A DNA stretch of 64,000 nt from Roseovarius pelagicus (GCF_025639885.1 NZ_CP106738.1:1178001-1242000), one strand, 5' to 3'; positions 17,414 through 27,143 are shown, counted from the stretch's first letter. Numbers and translations: made by a program. Notes: a model not told the origin generated them from the letters alone.

Positions 17414-18712
17414 TTATGAATTCATTGTTCGTTGCGACGGTGCTTGCGCAGCACACCGCAGATCGGCAGAGCGCGCATGCCCTTCCATCCGCTCGGCCCG
17501 GCTGATGCTGGCCGTGACCCTCGCCAGATCGTCCTGTACCGGGCCGCTTACTCGCTGCCAAGTGACGGTCTTGAGGAATTTGTGCACCGACAGCCCCCCT
17601 GTATACCGCGCCGCGCCGCTGGTGGGTAGGACATGGTTCGGTCCCGCGGCCTTGTCCCCAAAGGCCACGGTGGTCTCCGCCCCCAGAAAGAGCGATCCAT
17701 AGGCCAGCAGCCGCGAGCGCCACCAATCAAGGTCGGCGGCCTGCACATGCAGGTGTTCCGGCGCTTTTGCGTCGGCATAGGCGGCCATCGCTTCGCGGTC
17801 CTCACACAGCACCACCTCTCCCAGATCAGCCCAGGCCGTGCGCGCCGCACTTTGGTTCGGCTCTGGCAGATCAGCGATCAGATCGGACATACGTGCCAGA
17901 ACGGCCTCTGCCAGTGGGCGGTGAGTCGTCGCCATCCAGACAGGGCTGTTGGTCCCATGCTCGGCCTGCCCCACGAGGTCCATCGCCACGAGGTCCGCAT
18001 CGGCCGTTTCGTCCGCCAGAACCAGGCTGTCGGTCGGCCCGGCAAACATGTCGATCCCGATCGGACCGAACAGCTGCCGCTTGGCCTCGGCGACATAGGC
18101 GTTGCCCGGCCCGACAAGGATATCTGCGGCAGGTGCGCCAAACAGGCCAAACGCCATCGCGGCCAGACCCTGCACTCCACCGATGGTCAGAATGCGCGTC
18201 GCACCAGCCAGGTCCATCGCACACAGCATCGCGTCGGGGATACCCGCCGCGCCGTTGGGCGGCGAACAGGCGGTGATATCCGGCACGCCCGCCTCGCGCG
18301 CGGTGGCGATGCTCATCAATGCGCTGGCGATATGGGTATAGCGCCCGCCCGGCACATAGCAGCCCGCCGCCTGCAGCGGTATTTGCTTTTGCCCGGCGAA
18401 CAGGCCGGGGCGCAACTCGATCTCCATATCATGTGCCGTGGCCCGCTGGGCAGCTGCGAACCGGCTGATATTGTCATGTGCCCAGACGATATCAGCCTTC
18501 AGCGTATCAGGGACCCGCGCAATCGCCGCGTCAATCTGCGTCTGTGGCACCATGACCTCGCCCTGCCAGCCATCAAGACTGCGGGCATATTCCAGCGCCA
18601 CCTGTGCACCGCCTGCGCGCAGCCGTGCCAGCATGATCGCAACGGTATCGCCGATATCTGCCGCCGTCGTTGGCGGCTCTCCTGTGGCGGTCTTGAGCAA
18701 GGTAATAGGCAT
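17414..18712 (-). CDS. hpsN: Sulfopropanediol 3-dehydrogenase (HpsN-type histidinol dehydrogenase homologue)
   Basis: A 432-residue zinc- and NAD-dependent dehydrogenase of the HisD fold. HpsN oxidises (R)-2,3-dihydroxypropane-1-sulfonate (DHPS) to sulfolactate. The zinc ligands are present (QAEH, FGDKAAG, and GHAR near the C-terminus), as is the catalytic APEHL. What separates it from true HisD is [14 protein letters not shown], where HisD has a different segment after GGR, and the cuyA neighbour. I start at the ATG at 18712, 8 bases after GAGGAG; the TTG at 18718 is too close to that site. It leads the hpsN-cuyA-racemase operon. True histidinol dehydrogenase is the less likely alternative. 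Confidence 0.72.
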   Translation of the reverse strand: MPITLLKTATGEPPTTAADIGDTVAIMLARLRAGGAQVALEYARSLDGWQGEVMVPQTQIDAAIARVPDTLKADIVWAHDNISRFAAAQRATAHDMEIELRPGLFAGQKQIPLQAAGCYVPGGRYTHIASALMSIATAREAGVPDITACSPPNGAAGIPDAMLCAMDLAGATRILTIGGVQGLAAMAFGLFGAPAADILVGPGNAYVAEAKRQLFGPIGIDMFAGPTDSLVLADETADADLVAMDLVGQAEHGTNSPVWMATTHRPLAEAVLARMSDLIADLPEPNQSAARTAWADLGEVVLCEDREAMAAYADAKAPEHLHVQAADLDWWRSRLLAYGSLFLGAETTVAFGDKAAGPNHVLPTSGAARYTGGLSVHKFLKTVTWQRVSGPVQDDLARVTASISRAERMEGHARSADLRCAAQAPSQRTMNS

Positions 18713-18834
18713 GGACAAATCTCCTCACCGCTCAGTCCTGCGCCTCGCACGGTCGCCGTGCAAGCCTGACGCGCCACGCTGGCATAGGTTTTTCAAGGCG
18801 CTGAAACGCCACTTCGGAATTCTCGAATGACGCG

Positions 18835-18858
18835 CTTTCATCTTTCTGAAAATACCTG
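18835..18858 (-). repeat. Dispersed intergenic repeat, copy 2
   Basis: The minus strand reads CAGGTATTTTCAG then AAAGATGAAAG. It lies 123 bases upstream of hpsN and 31 bases beyond the stop of the phosphatase gene. It matches the shared core of the five-copy family. Confidence 0.6.
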
Positions 18859-18888
18859 TTCGCACCGTGCACCGGGCGCTACACCCGA

Positions 18889-19326
18889 TCAGAGCGCCGC
18901 GCCAAGCCTCCGGATGCATCGCTCGATCAGATCGAGCACGCCGTCGAAATCGCGCGTGTAATAGGGATCCGGCACATGATCCATGCCCGCGCCGGGGGCA
19001 TAATCGGTCAGCACCCGCACCGGTGCGCCGGCACCGGAGGGACGCAGCTCCTCCAGCGCGGCCCGGTTATCTTGGTCCATTGCCACGATCAGGTCGAAGC
19101 GGTCGAAATCTGCAGATACCACCTGTCGCGCCCGCAGCCCACTCAGGTCATAGCCGCGCGCCCGTGCGGCTGCCTGCATCGGCGCATAGGGTGGTTCGCC
19201 CACATGCCAGCCCCCCGTTCCCGCGCTGTCGACCTGAAGGTCCGGCAACACGACCCGCGCTACCGCCTCGGCTGTGGGCGAACGACAGATGTTGCCGAGA
19301 CAGACAAATAGGATACGATTGCTCAT
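18889..19326 (-). CDS. Low-molecular-weight protein-tyrosine phosphatase
   Basis: A 145-residue cytoplasmic phosphatase. The P-loop is CLGNICRSP (Cys9, Arg15), and the general acid and Tyr pair are in DPYYTRDFD near residue 120. All catalytic residues are present. The sequence VAMDQDN is also typical. The substrate is not known; arsenate reductases of this fold differ in the P-loop neighbourhood, and no ars genes are near. It is divergent from the sirtuin gene, with only 23 bp between. Confidence 0.92.
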   Translation of the reverse strand: MSNRILFVCLGNICRSPTAEAVARVVLPDLQVDSAGTGGWHVGEPPYAPMQAAARARGYDLSGLRARQVVSADFDRFDLIVAMDQDNRAALEELRPSGAGAPVRVLTDYAPGAGMDHVPDPYYTRDFDGVLDLIERCIRRLGAAL

Positions 19327-19349
19327 AGCCGCGCAGACTAGAGCATCAA

Positions 19350-20048
19350 ATGACCCCCGAAAAGATCGTGATCCTTACCGGTGCCGGCATTTCCGCCGAA
19401 AGCGGGCTCAGCACCTTTCGGGATGCGGGCGGCCTTTGGGCGCAACACCGGGTCGAGGACGTGGCCACCCCGGAGGCCTACCAACGCGATCCCACCCTCG
19501 TCCATGCGTTCTATAACGCCCGCCGCACCCGCGCAGCAGAGGCTGAGCCGAACGCCGCACATATTGCACTGGCCCGGCTTGAGGCGAAACATCCTGGTGA
19601 CGTGCTGATCATCACCCAGAATGTCGATGACCTGCATGCGCGGGCAGGCAGCCGTAATCTGGTGCATATGCATGGCCGCCTGATGGGCGCGCTCTGCCAT
19701 GCCTGCCAGCACCGGTGGCCCGCCCCGCGCGAAATGCGCGCTACCGATCCGTGCCCTGCCTGTAACGCGGCGCAGACCCGTCCTGATATCGTCTGGTTCG
19801 GAGAGGTGCCCTATGGCGCAGAGATCATCGACCCCGCCCTGTCAGCCGCTGATCTCTTTGTCGCGATCGGCACATCGGGCAATGTCTATCCCGCTGCGGC
19901 CTATGCGCAGCACACGGCGCGGCTGGGCGCACATACGGTGCAGATCAATCTGGAAGCCGCGAGCAATGCTCGTGATTTTGCCGAAAGCCACTTTGGCCCC
20001 GCAACGGACGTCGTGCCAAAATGGGTCGAGAGCATTCTGCGCCGATGA
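19350..20048 (+). CDS. cobB: Sirtuin, NAD-dependent protein deacylase (CobB type)
   Basis: A 232-residue sirtuin. The NAD site is GAGISAESG (11-19) and TQNVDDLH (89-96), the catalytic His is His108 in HMHGR, and a structural zinc is bound by Cys116, 119, 135 and 138. Tyr55 and Arg58 (FYNARR) match the Y-x-x-R pair of class III sirtuins, which favours removal of succinyl/malonyl groups as well as acetyl. Length is normal for bacterial CobB. It converges on rpmB. Confidence 0.93.
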   Translation: MTPEKIVILTGAGISAESGLSTFRDAGGLWAQHRVEDVATPEAYQRDPTLVHAFYNARRTRAAEAEPNAAHIALARLEAKHPGDVLIITQNVDDLHARAGSRNLVHMHGRLMGALCHACQHRWPAPREMRATDPCPACNAAQTRPDIVWFGEVPYGAEIIDPALSAADLFVAIGTSGNVYPAAAYAQHTARLGAHTVQINLEAASNARDFAESHFGPATDVVPKWVESILRR

Positions 20049-20064
20049 GGTCCGCAAACGAAAA

Positions 20065-20089
20065 CAGCCCGCCGATTACCGGCAGGCTG
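20065..20089 (-). terminator. rpmB terminator
   Basis: On the minus strand CAGCC-T-GCCG and CGGC-G-GGCTG pair around GTAAT, followed by TTTTCG. It lies 25 bases after the rpmB stop. The opposite side lacks a T-run, so it serves mainly rpmB, although it also lies just beyond the sirtuin gene. Confidence 0.72.
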
Positions 20090-20114
20090 CAAAAATTCGT
20101 CCGGATGGGTCGGC

Positions 20115-20423
20115 TCAGGCTTCGAGAACTGCGGCAGCAGCCGTGCTGCTGAGCTTGGCAATCTCTTTTTTCACCTTCAGCGCGGCGGGGGACAGTTCAA
20201 CATCCTTCGCCTTGGCCAGATAGGCGTCCAGCCCGCCCCGGTGATCGACACTGCGCAAAGCTGCGGCAGAGATGCGCAGTTTGATGCCGCGGCCCAGAGC
20301 CTCGGATTGCAGAGTCACATCATTCAGGTTCGGCAAATACCGACGCTTGGTCTTGTTGTTGGCGTGGCTGGAGTTGTTGCCAACCATCGGGCCTTTTCCG
20401 GTCAGTTCGCAGCGGCGCGACAT
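20115..20423 (-). CDS. rpmB: 50S ribosomal protein L28
   Basis: A 102-residue L28 of the longer alphaproteobacterial type. It begins [20 protein letters not shown], then [11 protein letters not shown]. The Cys at position 5 is the only part of a zinc ribbon that remains, as is normal for these forms. It is monocistronic with its own terminator. Confidence 0.98.
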   Translation of the reverse strand: MSRRCELTGKGPMVGNNSSHANNKTKRRYLPNLNDVTLQSEALGRGIKLRISAAALRSVDHRGGLDAYLAKAKDVELSPAALKVKKEIAKLSSTAAAAVLEA

Positions 20424-20730
20424 GGGATCATCCTCATCTTTTCATGAGGGCCTTGGCGGCCCGTCTCTAAACAGTCTCAAAACAAACGAACGCCGCCACT
20501 GGCAGCGTCCTGAATTCCGTTGGCGGTGGATAGGCGGAATCAGGGGGGCCGTCAAGGGGCGCGGCGCGGAATTGCCAACGCTGCGCCAGAACGGTCTTCA
20601 TATCTTCCCTCCCACGCAGACCGCTTCGCCCGTAGGCAGTGGACGAGGACACATTCAGCCAGAGGATGCAAGAGAACCTGCTGCTTCTTCTTGCTGCAAA
20701 TATCCCGGGGAGTTCGAGGGGCAGCGCCCC
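20424..20730. other. Gap upstream of rpmB
   Basis: About 307 bp between the ABC exporter stop and the rpmB start. It holds the rpmB promoter region, copy 3 of the dispersed repeat (20684-20710) and most of the hairpin that starts at the exporter stop codon. I find no coding region that I can support. Confidence 0.5.
20684..20710 (-). repeat. Dispersed intergenic repeat, copy 3
   Basis: The minus strand reads CCCCGGGATATTTGCAG then CAAGAAGAAG. It is the most divergent copy, but it keeps the ATATTT and AAGA blocks at the same spacing as copies 4 and 5. It is preceded by the exporter hairpin, just as copy 5 is preceded by a run of G/C-rich inverted sequence. Confidence 0.5.
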
Positions 20731-20732
20731 TC
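20716..20732 (-). terminator. Hairpin at the exporter stop codon
   Basis: GAGGGGC-AGC-GCCCCTC is a perfect 7 bp stem whose right arm overlaps the TGA stop of the ABC exporter (20731-20733). There is no T-run. It leads directly into repeat copy 3. Confidence 0.45.
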
Positions 20733-22566
20733 ATTCCGCGTTCTCCCCCAAAAACCCACCTGACTGACGTGCCCAGAGGGCCGCATAGACACCATCACGC
20801 GCCAACAGGACGTCATGGGTGCCATCCTCGACGATACGCCCCGCATCCATCACCACGATCCGATCCATCTGGGCAATTGTGCTCAGACGGTGAGCGATGG
20901 CGATGACCGTCTTGCCCTTCATCAAATCAAAGAGCGTGTCCTGAATCGCGGCCTCCACTTCACTGTCGAGCGCCGAAGTCGCCTCGTCCAGCACCAGAAT
21001 CGGTGCGTCCTTGAGGATCACCCGCGCCAGCGACACACGCTGACGCTGCCCCCCGGACAGCTTCACGCCACGTTCGCCAACTTGTGCGTCGTAGCCCGCC
21101 CGCCCCTCGGCGTCGCGCAGGTCCATGATGAACGCATGCGCCTCGGCCTGTTTGGCCGCCGCGACCATCGCGGCCTCGTCCGCCTGCGCACGCCCATAGA
21201 GGATGTTGGCCCGGATCGAGCGGTGCAACAGGGCGCTGTCCTGACTGACCATGCCGATTGCCTGACGCAGGGATGTCTGGCGCACAGTTGCCACGTCCTG
21301 CTCGTCGATCAGGATCTGCCCGGCTTCGGCATCGCGCATCCGCAAGAGCAGGTTCACGAGGCTGGATTTCCCCGCGCCCGACCGGCCCACCAGTCCGACC
21401 TTCTGGCCCGGCGAGATGGTCAGGTCGATCCCGTTCAACCCGCCACGCCCGCGCCCGTAATGATGCGTCACGCCGCGAAACTCGATCTTTGCGGCGTCCA
21501 CCTTCAACGTCGGCGCGTCGGGCTGATCAACCACGTCATGCGGCACGGCGACAGAGCGAAGCCCCTCACGAATGACGCCGGCATGCTCGAAAAGGCGGAT
21601 CACCACCCACATGATCCAGCCCGACATACCATTCAGCCGGATGGTCAGCGCTATCGCGGCAGACACCTCGCCGACAGAAATCGCACCATCCGACCAGAGC
21701 CAGATCGCCGGGGTCAGCATGCCGACGATCAGCACGCCGTTGATGATGTTGAGGCCAAAGCTGAGTTCGGTCATCAACCGCAGGAACCGCTGGAATCGCA
21801 GCCGCAACCGGCGCATGGCCGACAGCACATACCGTTCTTCGGTGCCTTCATCAGCAAAGAGCTTGATCGTCTCGATGTTGGAATAGGCATCCACCACCCG
21901 CGCAGTCACGGTCGAACGCGCGTCGGACCATTTTTCCGACGCCACGGCCACCCGCCGCGCGATATAACGCACATAAAGCGCAAAGATCAGCGCCCAGAGC
22001 AGCAGCGGCACCGCCAGAATCGGATGCACGCCCGCAAGAATCACCGCCGCGCCCAACACATAGGTCAGCGAATACCATACACCCTCGAACGCCATATAGG
22101 TGCCGTCCTCGACTGCCTCGCCCAATTGCATCACCCGATTGCTCAACCTGCCGGCGAATTCGTTCTGGAAATACCCGGTACTTTGCCCCAGCAGGTGTTT
22201 GTGCGCGCGCCAACGGACCTGTTCCTGCATGTTGCTGGCCAACATCTGTTCCAGCAGCAGGTGATTCAGCGCGATCATCACCGGCCGCAGCGTCATGATG
22301 AACACCGCCGCCACGATCAATTCGGCCCCGTGGCGCGCCATCAGGCCCCCCGGCTCAGTCGCACCCAGCAGGTCGATCACGCGCCCGGAGTAAAAGATCA
22401 GCCCGGTTTCGACCAAGGCCACGATGATGCCACTGATTGCCAGAACGGCCAGCCATTTGCGAAACGGATGGTAATGGGATTTCAGATAGGCCCACAGCGT
22501 TGCGGGCGGAGTTGCATCCTCAAAGAATGCAAACGGGTCGATAAGGTTTTCGAATTTCTTGAACAT
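20731..22566 (-). CDS. ABC transporter, fused permease and ATPase (exporter type)
   Basis: A 611-residue half-size ABC exporter that should work as a homodimer in the inner membrane. The N-terminal membrane domain has about six helices (residues 35-310). The ATPase has Walker A GRSGAGKSS, signature LSGGQRQR, Walker B ILVLDEATSALDSE and the H-loop AHRLST. It resembles MsbA/multidrug exporters, but the cargo cannot be assigned. It is downstream of meaB across about 200 bp that contain a possible short leader reading frame and a hairpin. Confidence 0.92.
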   Translation of the reverse strand: MFKKFENLIDPFAFFEDATPPATLWAYLKSHYHPFRKWLAVLAISGIIVALVETGLIFYSGRVIDLLGATEPGGLMARHGAELIVAAVFIMTLRPVMIALNHLLLEQMLASNMQEQVRWRAHKHLLGQSTGYFQNEFAGRLSNRVMQLGEAVEDGTYMAFEGVWYSLTYVLGAAVILAGVHPILAVPLLLWALIFALYVRYIARRVAVASEKWSDARSTVTARVVDAYSNIETIKLFADEGTEERYVLSAMRRLRLRFQRFLRLMTELSFGLNIINGVLIVGMLTPAIWLWSDGAISVGEVSAAIALTIRLNGMSGWIMWVVIRLFEHAGVIREGLRSVAVPHDVVDQPDAPTLKVDAAKIEFRGVTHHYGRGRGGLNGIDLTISPGQKVGLVGRSGAGKSSLVNLLLRMRDAEAGQILIDEQDVATVRQTSLRQAIGMVSQDSALLHRSIRANILYGRAQADEAAMVAAAKQAEAHAFIMDLRDAEGRAGYDAQVGERGVKLSGGQRQRVSLARVILKDAPILVLDEATSALDSEVEAAIQDTLFDLMKGKTVIAIAHRLSTIAQMDRIVVMDAGRIVEDGTHDVLLARDGVYAALWARQSGGFLGENAE

Positions 22567-22654
22567 GACGTACGCCTGAAAATAGCGTTGAAAATAGACA
22601 CTCTACGTGCGTGAAGCGGAGCCGGTGACAGCCGCCGCAACAGGGCTGGCTGCC

Positions 22655-22687
22655 TCAAGAGGCTCGGTGCCAGATCCCTTTGTACAT
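22655..22687 (-). promoter_or_regulatory. Possible 10-codon leader peptide with hairpin upstream of the ABC exporter
   Basis: GGAGG followed 7 bases later by ATG opens a short frame, MYKGIWHRAS, then TGA. The stop codon lies inside the palindrome GCCTC-TT-GAGGC (22652-22663). A well-placed ribosome site and a stop inside a hairpin are seen directly. That this forms a translational or attenuation switch for the exporter gene 90 bp downstream is only an inference. Confidence 0.3.
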
Positions 22688-22766
22688 AGAGTATCCTCCG
22701 TCATGTCAGGCGCTCAAACACGCGATACTGACGTAGGGTTAGCCTAGGCGCGCCGATCTGTCACGT

Positions 22767-23744
22767 CTATGCGCGGCCAATCTGTTCCAGCAGTTGCGCG
22801 GCGGCCACAGAGGGGGTGATGCGTCCTTCGCCGACCTGTGCCCCCAATCTCTCCAGCGCCGCGCGTGCCTCATCGCTGCGCAATTGCGCCAACAGGCCCT
22901 GCCGCACTTCTTCCTCGAACCAGTAGCGCGCCTGCCCTGCGCGTCGCGCGCCCCAATGCCCATGCTCGCGCCGCCAGTCGGTCAGTGCGCGCATCTCGTC
23001 CCAGAGCTTGGCAAATCCGGTCTCTTGTAACGCGGACACCATCAGCGCCTTGGGAAAGCCTTTGGGATCCTGCGGACGTTTGCGCAACAGACGCAGCGCG
23101 CCGGAATAATCTGAACAGGTTCGGGTCGCGGCCGCCTTCAGATCGCCATCGGCCTTGTTGACCACGATGAGGTCGGCGATCTCCATGATCCCGCGTTTGA
23201 CACCCTGCAATTCGTCGCCACCCGCCGGGGCCAGCAACAGCAGGAAGAGGTCCGACATCTCTGCCACCACTGTTTCGGACTGGCCGACGCCCACTGTCTC
23301 GATCAGCACCGCGTCAAAACCCGCCGCCTCGCACAGCGCAACCGCCTCTCGCGAACGCCGTGCGACCCCGCCCAGATGGGTCTGGCTGGGTGATGGACGG
23401 ATAAAGGCGTTGGGATCACGGCTGAGCCGTTCCATCCGCGTTTTGTCCCCGAGGATCGAGCCGCCAGAGCGTGTGGAACTGGGATCGACCGCCAACACCG
23501 CGACCTTCAGATCCTGCGCGGTCAGCATACCGCCGAAACCTTCGATAAATGTAGATTTTCCTACTCCCGGCGTGCCCGACAGGCCAACGCGGATCGCTTC
23601 GCGCCCACCGCCGCGCAACAGTTCCAGCAATTCAGCGGCCTGATCGCGGTGATCGGCGCGGCTGCTTTCGACCAGCGTGATCGCGCGGGCGAGCGCACGC
23701 CTGTCGCAGCGCGATACCTTGTCCGCCAGTTCCGAAATATCCAT
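22767..23744 (-). CDS. meaB: Methylmalonyl-CoA mutase-associated GTPase MeaB
   Basis: A 325-residue G3E-family P-loop GTPase that loads and protects the B12-dependent methylmalonyl-CoA mutase. The P-loop is GTPGVGKST (57-65), the Mg-binding segment is VDPSSTRSGGSILGDKTRM, switch II lies near ETVGVGQSE and the base-recognition motif is NKAD. It lacks a fused mutase domain. The mutase genes are not in the window, but the epimerase gene mce is at 43134. It is divergent from the DUF3108 gene. Confidence 0.95.
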   Translation of the reverse strand: MDISELADKVSRCDRRALARAITLVESSRADHRDQAAELLELLRGGGREAIRVGLSGTPGVGKSTFIEGFGGMLTAQDLKVAVLAVDPSSTRSGGSILGDKTRMERLSRDPNAFIRPSPSQTHLGGVARRSREAVALCEAAGFDAVLIETVGVGQSETVVAEMSDLFLLLLAPAGGDELQGVKRGIMEIADLIVVNKADGDLKAAATRTCSDYSGALRLLRKRPQDPKGFPKALMVSALQETGFAKLWDEMRALTDWRREHGHWGARRAGQARYWFEEEVRQGLLAQLRSDEARAALERLGAQVGEGRITPSVAAAQLLEQIGRA

Positions 23745-23850
23745 GAACGCTGCCTGCCCGTTGGTATTGTTTCACTCTGGCACTACATGCCTTGGCAGGC
23801 GGGCGGTTGTCCAGACGCGTTGCCGCCGCCCTAACGCCCGAGGAGACATC

Positions 23851-24589
23851 ATGCGCCGTATCATCGCCATCCTTGCCGCCGCGCTGCTGACCATTGGCCC
23901 CGCCCTGTCCGGGCCGCCCGTACCCGGCGATACCGCCGCGCGGTATGATGTGCGGCTGCTGGGGATAAAGCTGGGCGAAATGACGCTGGCGGGACGGATC
24001 AGCGGCGGCACCTATGTGATCGAGATCGGCGTTTTCCACCAGCGGTGTGGCCGGGGCAGTGACGCGCGCATCTTTTGACCTGAAATCGCGTGGGCGGGTA
24101 ACCGACAGCCGATTCATCCCCCAGCGATACGACGAACAGATCGACACGGGCAGCCGCCAGTCGACGGCCCAACTGCGCTACTCCGGGGGAGTGCCACGCA
24201 TCACCGGGGGGACGCTTGCCTCGGCAGAGCCTGATCCGGGCGAGACCACGCTGGACCCGGCACGCGAGGGCGGCACGCTGGATCCGCTGACGGCGATGTT
24301 TGCGGCCCTGCACGATCAGCCGCGCGCGGCACTGTGCCAGACTGATGTTGTCATCTTTGACGGTGCGCGTCGCTCTGCAATTCGCACCACTGCGCGCAGC
24401 GACATTGGCGACGAGGTGATCTGCACCGGGGCCTATACCCGCCTTGCCGGGTTTTCCGCGTCCGAACTGAAGCGCCAGACAGTTTATCCCTACACGATCC
24501 GCTTTGTCCCTGGCGGCGATGGCCGGATGCAGGCGCGTCAACTGACGGTGCGCTCCACCTATGGCAAAGCCGAGCTTTTGCGCCGATAA
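23851..24589 (+). pseudogene. DUF3108 domain protein, apparent frameshift
   Basis: A periplasmic protein of the DUF3108 family (about 245 residues expected), of unknown function. The N-terminal part from the ATG at 23851 has a signal peptide (MRRIIAILAAALLTIGPALS) and RYDVRLLGIKLGEMTLAG. After about residue 60 this frame runs off to a stop at 24076-24078. The family sequence continues in the +1 frame as GVAGAVTRASFDLKSRGRV to 24589. One extra base near 24031-24040, for example in the TTTT or CC runs, explains it. GGAG precedes the start. Either real decay or a consensus error; the otherwise good conservation favours error. Confidence 0.7.
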
Positions 24590-24597
24590 CGCTGGGT

Positions 24598-27038
24598 ATG
24601 ACTGCAGACCTGCCGATCCATGACGCCCTCCCTGCGCTGATCGCCGCGATCCGTGCGCGCGGTCGCGCGGTTCTACAGGCCCCCCCGGCGCGGGTAAGAC
24701 GACAGTGGTGCCACTGGCATTGCTGGACGCTGGAGTTGTGCAGGACCGTATCGTGATGCTGGAGCCGCGCCGTCTGGCGGCGCGCGCCGCTGCCGAACGC
24801 ATGGCCGAAACGCTGGGCGAGCCAGTCGGACAGACGGTCGGCTACCGCGTGCGCGGTGAGGCGCAGATCAGCGGCGCCACCCGTATCGAGGTCGTGACCG
24901 AAGGCATCCTGACACGCCGCCTGCAATCGCAACCTGACCTGCCGGGCGTGGGTGCTGTGATCTTTGACGAATTTCACGAACGCTCGCTCAATGCCGATCT
25001 GGGCCTTGCGCTCTGCCTCGAAGTCGCGGGCGCGCTGCGTGAGGACCTGATCCTGATCGCCATGTCCGCCACGCTGGATGCCGGGCCGGTCGCGGCGCTG
25101 ATGGATGATGCCCCGATGATCACCTCTGAGGGTCGCAGTTATCCGGTCGATATCCGTTGGCTGGACCGCCCCCTGCCCAAGAAATCCCGGCTCGAGCCTG
25201 CAATGGCCGATCTGATCTGTACCGCGCTGGAGGCTGGCGAAGGTGGCCTGCTGGCATTTCTGCCCGGCGAGGGCGAAATTCGCCGCACAGCCGGATTGCT
25301 GTCGTCGCGCGTACCCGCCGATTGCCAAATCCGCCCGCTCTATGGCGCAATGCCCTTTGCCGAGCAGCGCGCCGCCATCGCGCCCAGCAAAGGGGGACGC
25401 AAACTGGTGCTGGCCACGTCGATTGCCGAAACATCGCTGACCATCGAGGATATTCGCATCGTGGTTGATAGTGGGCGGTCACGTCGCGCGCGATTCGATC
25501 CCGGCTCTGGCATGGCCCGGCTGGTGACCGATCCCGTCAGCCGCGCCGAGGCGACACAGCGCACGGGCCGCGCAGGGCGCGTCGCACCGGGTACGGCGTA
25601 CCGGCTATGGACCCGCGGCGAGCAAGGCGCGTTGCCTGCTTTTCCACCTGCCGAGATCGAGGCGGCAGATCTGGCCCCATTGGCGCTGGAACTGGCGATG
25701 TGGGGCGCGGCACCGGATCAGCTGCCGCTGCTGACCCAGCCCAATCCCGGCAGCTATGCCGAGGCGCGCGCGTTGCTGTCGATGTTGGGCGCGTTGGACG
25801 ATACCGGTCGGATCACCGATCACGGCCGGGCGCTGGTCGCCCTGCCCCTGCATCCACGGCTGGCGCATATGCTCACGCTGGCCGGGCCGGATGCCGCACC
25901 CCTCGCCGCCCTGCTGGCGGATCGCGATCCACTGCCACGCGCGGCCCCCAGCGATCTGGCACTGCGTCTGACCGCGATCCGCGATCCGCAGGCGTGCCTG
26001 CCCCATGAGCCGAACCGCGCGGCCCTCGCGCGTATCCGCCAAGAGGCCAAGCGGCTGGCGCGCGCGGCCAAAAGCACCCGCAAAGAGGCGATGAGCGATG
26101 CCGAAATGGCCGCCCTCGCCTACCCCGATCGCATCGGCCTGCGCCGCCCCGGTGATGCCCCGCGTTATATCCTGTCAGGCGGCAAGGGCGCGGTGCTGCC
26201 CGATGACGACACGTTGGCAGGGACCCGGCTGATCGTCGCCACGGATCTGGACGGCGATCCACGAGAGGCACGCATCCGGCAAGCGATTGCGATCAGCGAA
26301 GGCGAATTGCGTGCGCTTTATGCGGATCAGATCAGCTGGCAAGACACCTGCCACTGGTCGCGCCGCGAACGTCGGGTGATCGCGCGCCGACAGGAACGTT
26401 TTGGCGCGCTGGTGCTGGATGACCGCATCTGGAAAGACGCGCCGACGGATGCCATCGCGCGCGGCATGCTGGACGGCGTGGGCGATCTGGGCCTGAACTG
26501 GAGCGATGCCGCCAGCCGTTTCGCCGCGCGGGTCACATTGGTGCACGCAGACCAACCCGACCTGCCCGACATGTCCGACGACGCGCTGATGCAGCGGCTC
26601 GATGACTGGCTGCTGCCACATCTCGGCGGCGTCCGAACCGCGCAGGAATGGAAGCGTTTCGATATGCTAGAATCGCTGCGCGCCCAGCTGGACTGGAACC
26701 AGATGCAGGCACTGGACCGCGCGGCACCGGCACATTTCACCACACCCTTGGGGCGCAAGATCCCCATCGATTATGCCAGCGATCCGCCCGAAATCAGCCT
26801 GCGCCTGCAAGAAATGTTCGGCCAGACCACGCATCCGATCATCGGGCAGACGCCGCTCAAGGTCACGCTGCTGTCACCCGCGCACCGCCCGGTCCAGACC
26901 ACGACCGACATCCCCGGTTTCTGGGCCAGTTCCTATGCGGATGTGCGCCGCGACATGCGCGGACGATACCCCCGGCACCCGTGGCCAGAAGACCCGACGC
27001 AGGCCGACCCGACATTGCGGGCGAAACGGCGAAGCTGA
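24598..27038 (+). CDS. hrpB: ATP-dependent RNA helicase HrpB, apparent frameshift in Walker A
   Basis: A DEAH-box helicase of the HrpB family, about 813 residues if repaired. From the ATG at 24598 the frame reads MTADLPIHDALPALIAAIRA and reaches AVLQAPP. At a run of seven C (24680-24686) it slips by one base; adding one C restores GAGKTT and VVPLALLDAG. From 24705 on the frame is intact: DEFHER (motif II), SATLD (motif III), then the helicase C domain with QRTGRAGR, and the HrpB-specific C-terminus. As given, the uninterrupted part lacks Walker A and could not bind ATP. A homopolymer sequencing error is the likeliest cause. It starts 8 bases after the DUF3108 stop. Confidence 0.88.
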
Positions 27039-27080
27039 CGCTAAAGCGTCCACCCGTTGGTTCTGACACTCCCCCCGGCA

Positions 27081-27107
27081 TCATCTTCTTGCCGAAAATA
27101 TCCTCGC
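27081..27107 (-). repeat. Dispersed intergenic repeat, copy 4
   Basis: The minus strand reads GCGAGGATATTTTCGGC then AAGAAGATGA. It lies between the convergent hrpB and gnd genes. It is very close to copy 5 at 29651 over the GAGGATATTTTC and GAAGATGA blocks. Confidence 0.6.
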
Positions 27108-27143
27108 CGAAGGCAGACCGATTGCGCGGTCGGCGCTGCGGGA

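Noticed and set aside
17414..18712. Histidinol dehydrogenase (hisD) of histidine synthesis
   Set aside because: The fold and zinc ligands match HisD, but [14 protein letters not shown] and the cuyA/racemase neighbours fit the HpsN branch, and no his genes are near.
20815..22614. Plus-strand open frame of 599 codons opposite the ABC exporter
   Set aside because: It is antisense to intact ATPase and membrane domains, rich in His, Arg and Gln, with no motif.
22603..22704. A 33-residue protein MTEDTLCTKG... as a real gene
   Set aside because: It has no ribosome site; the GGAGG inside it fits the shorter downstream ATG better. I kept only the shorter leader frame as a weak candidate.
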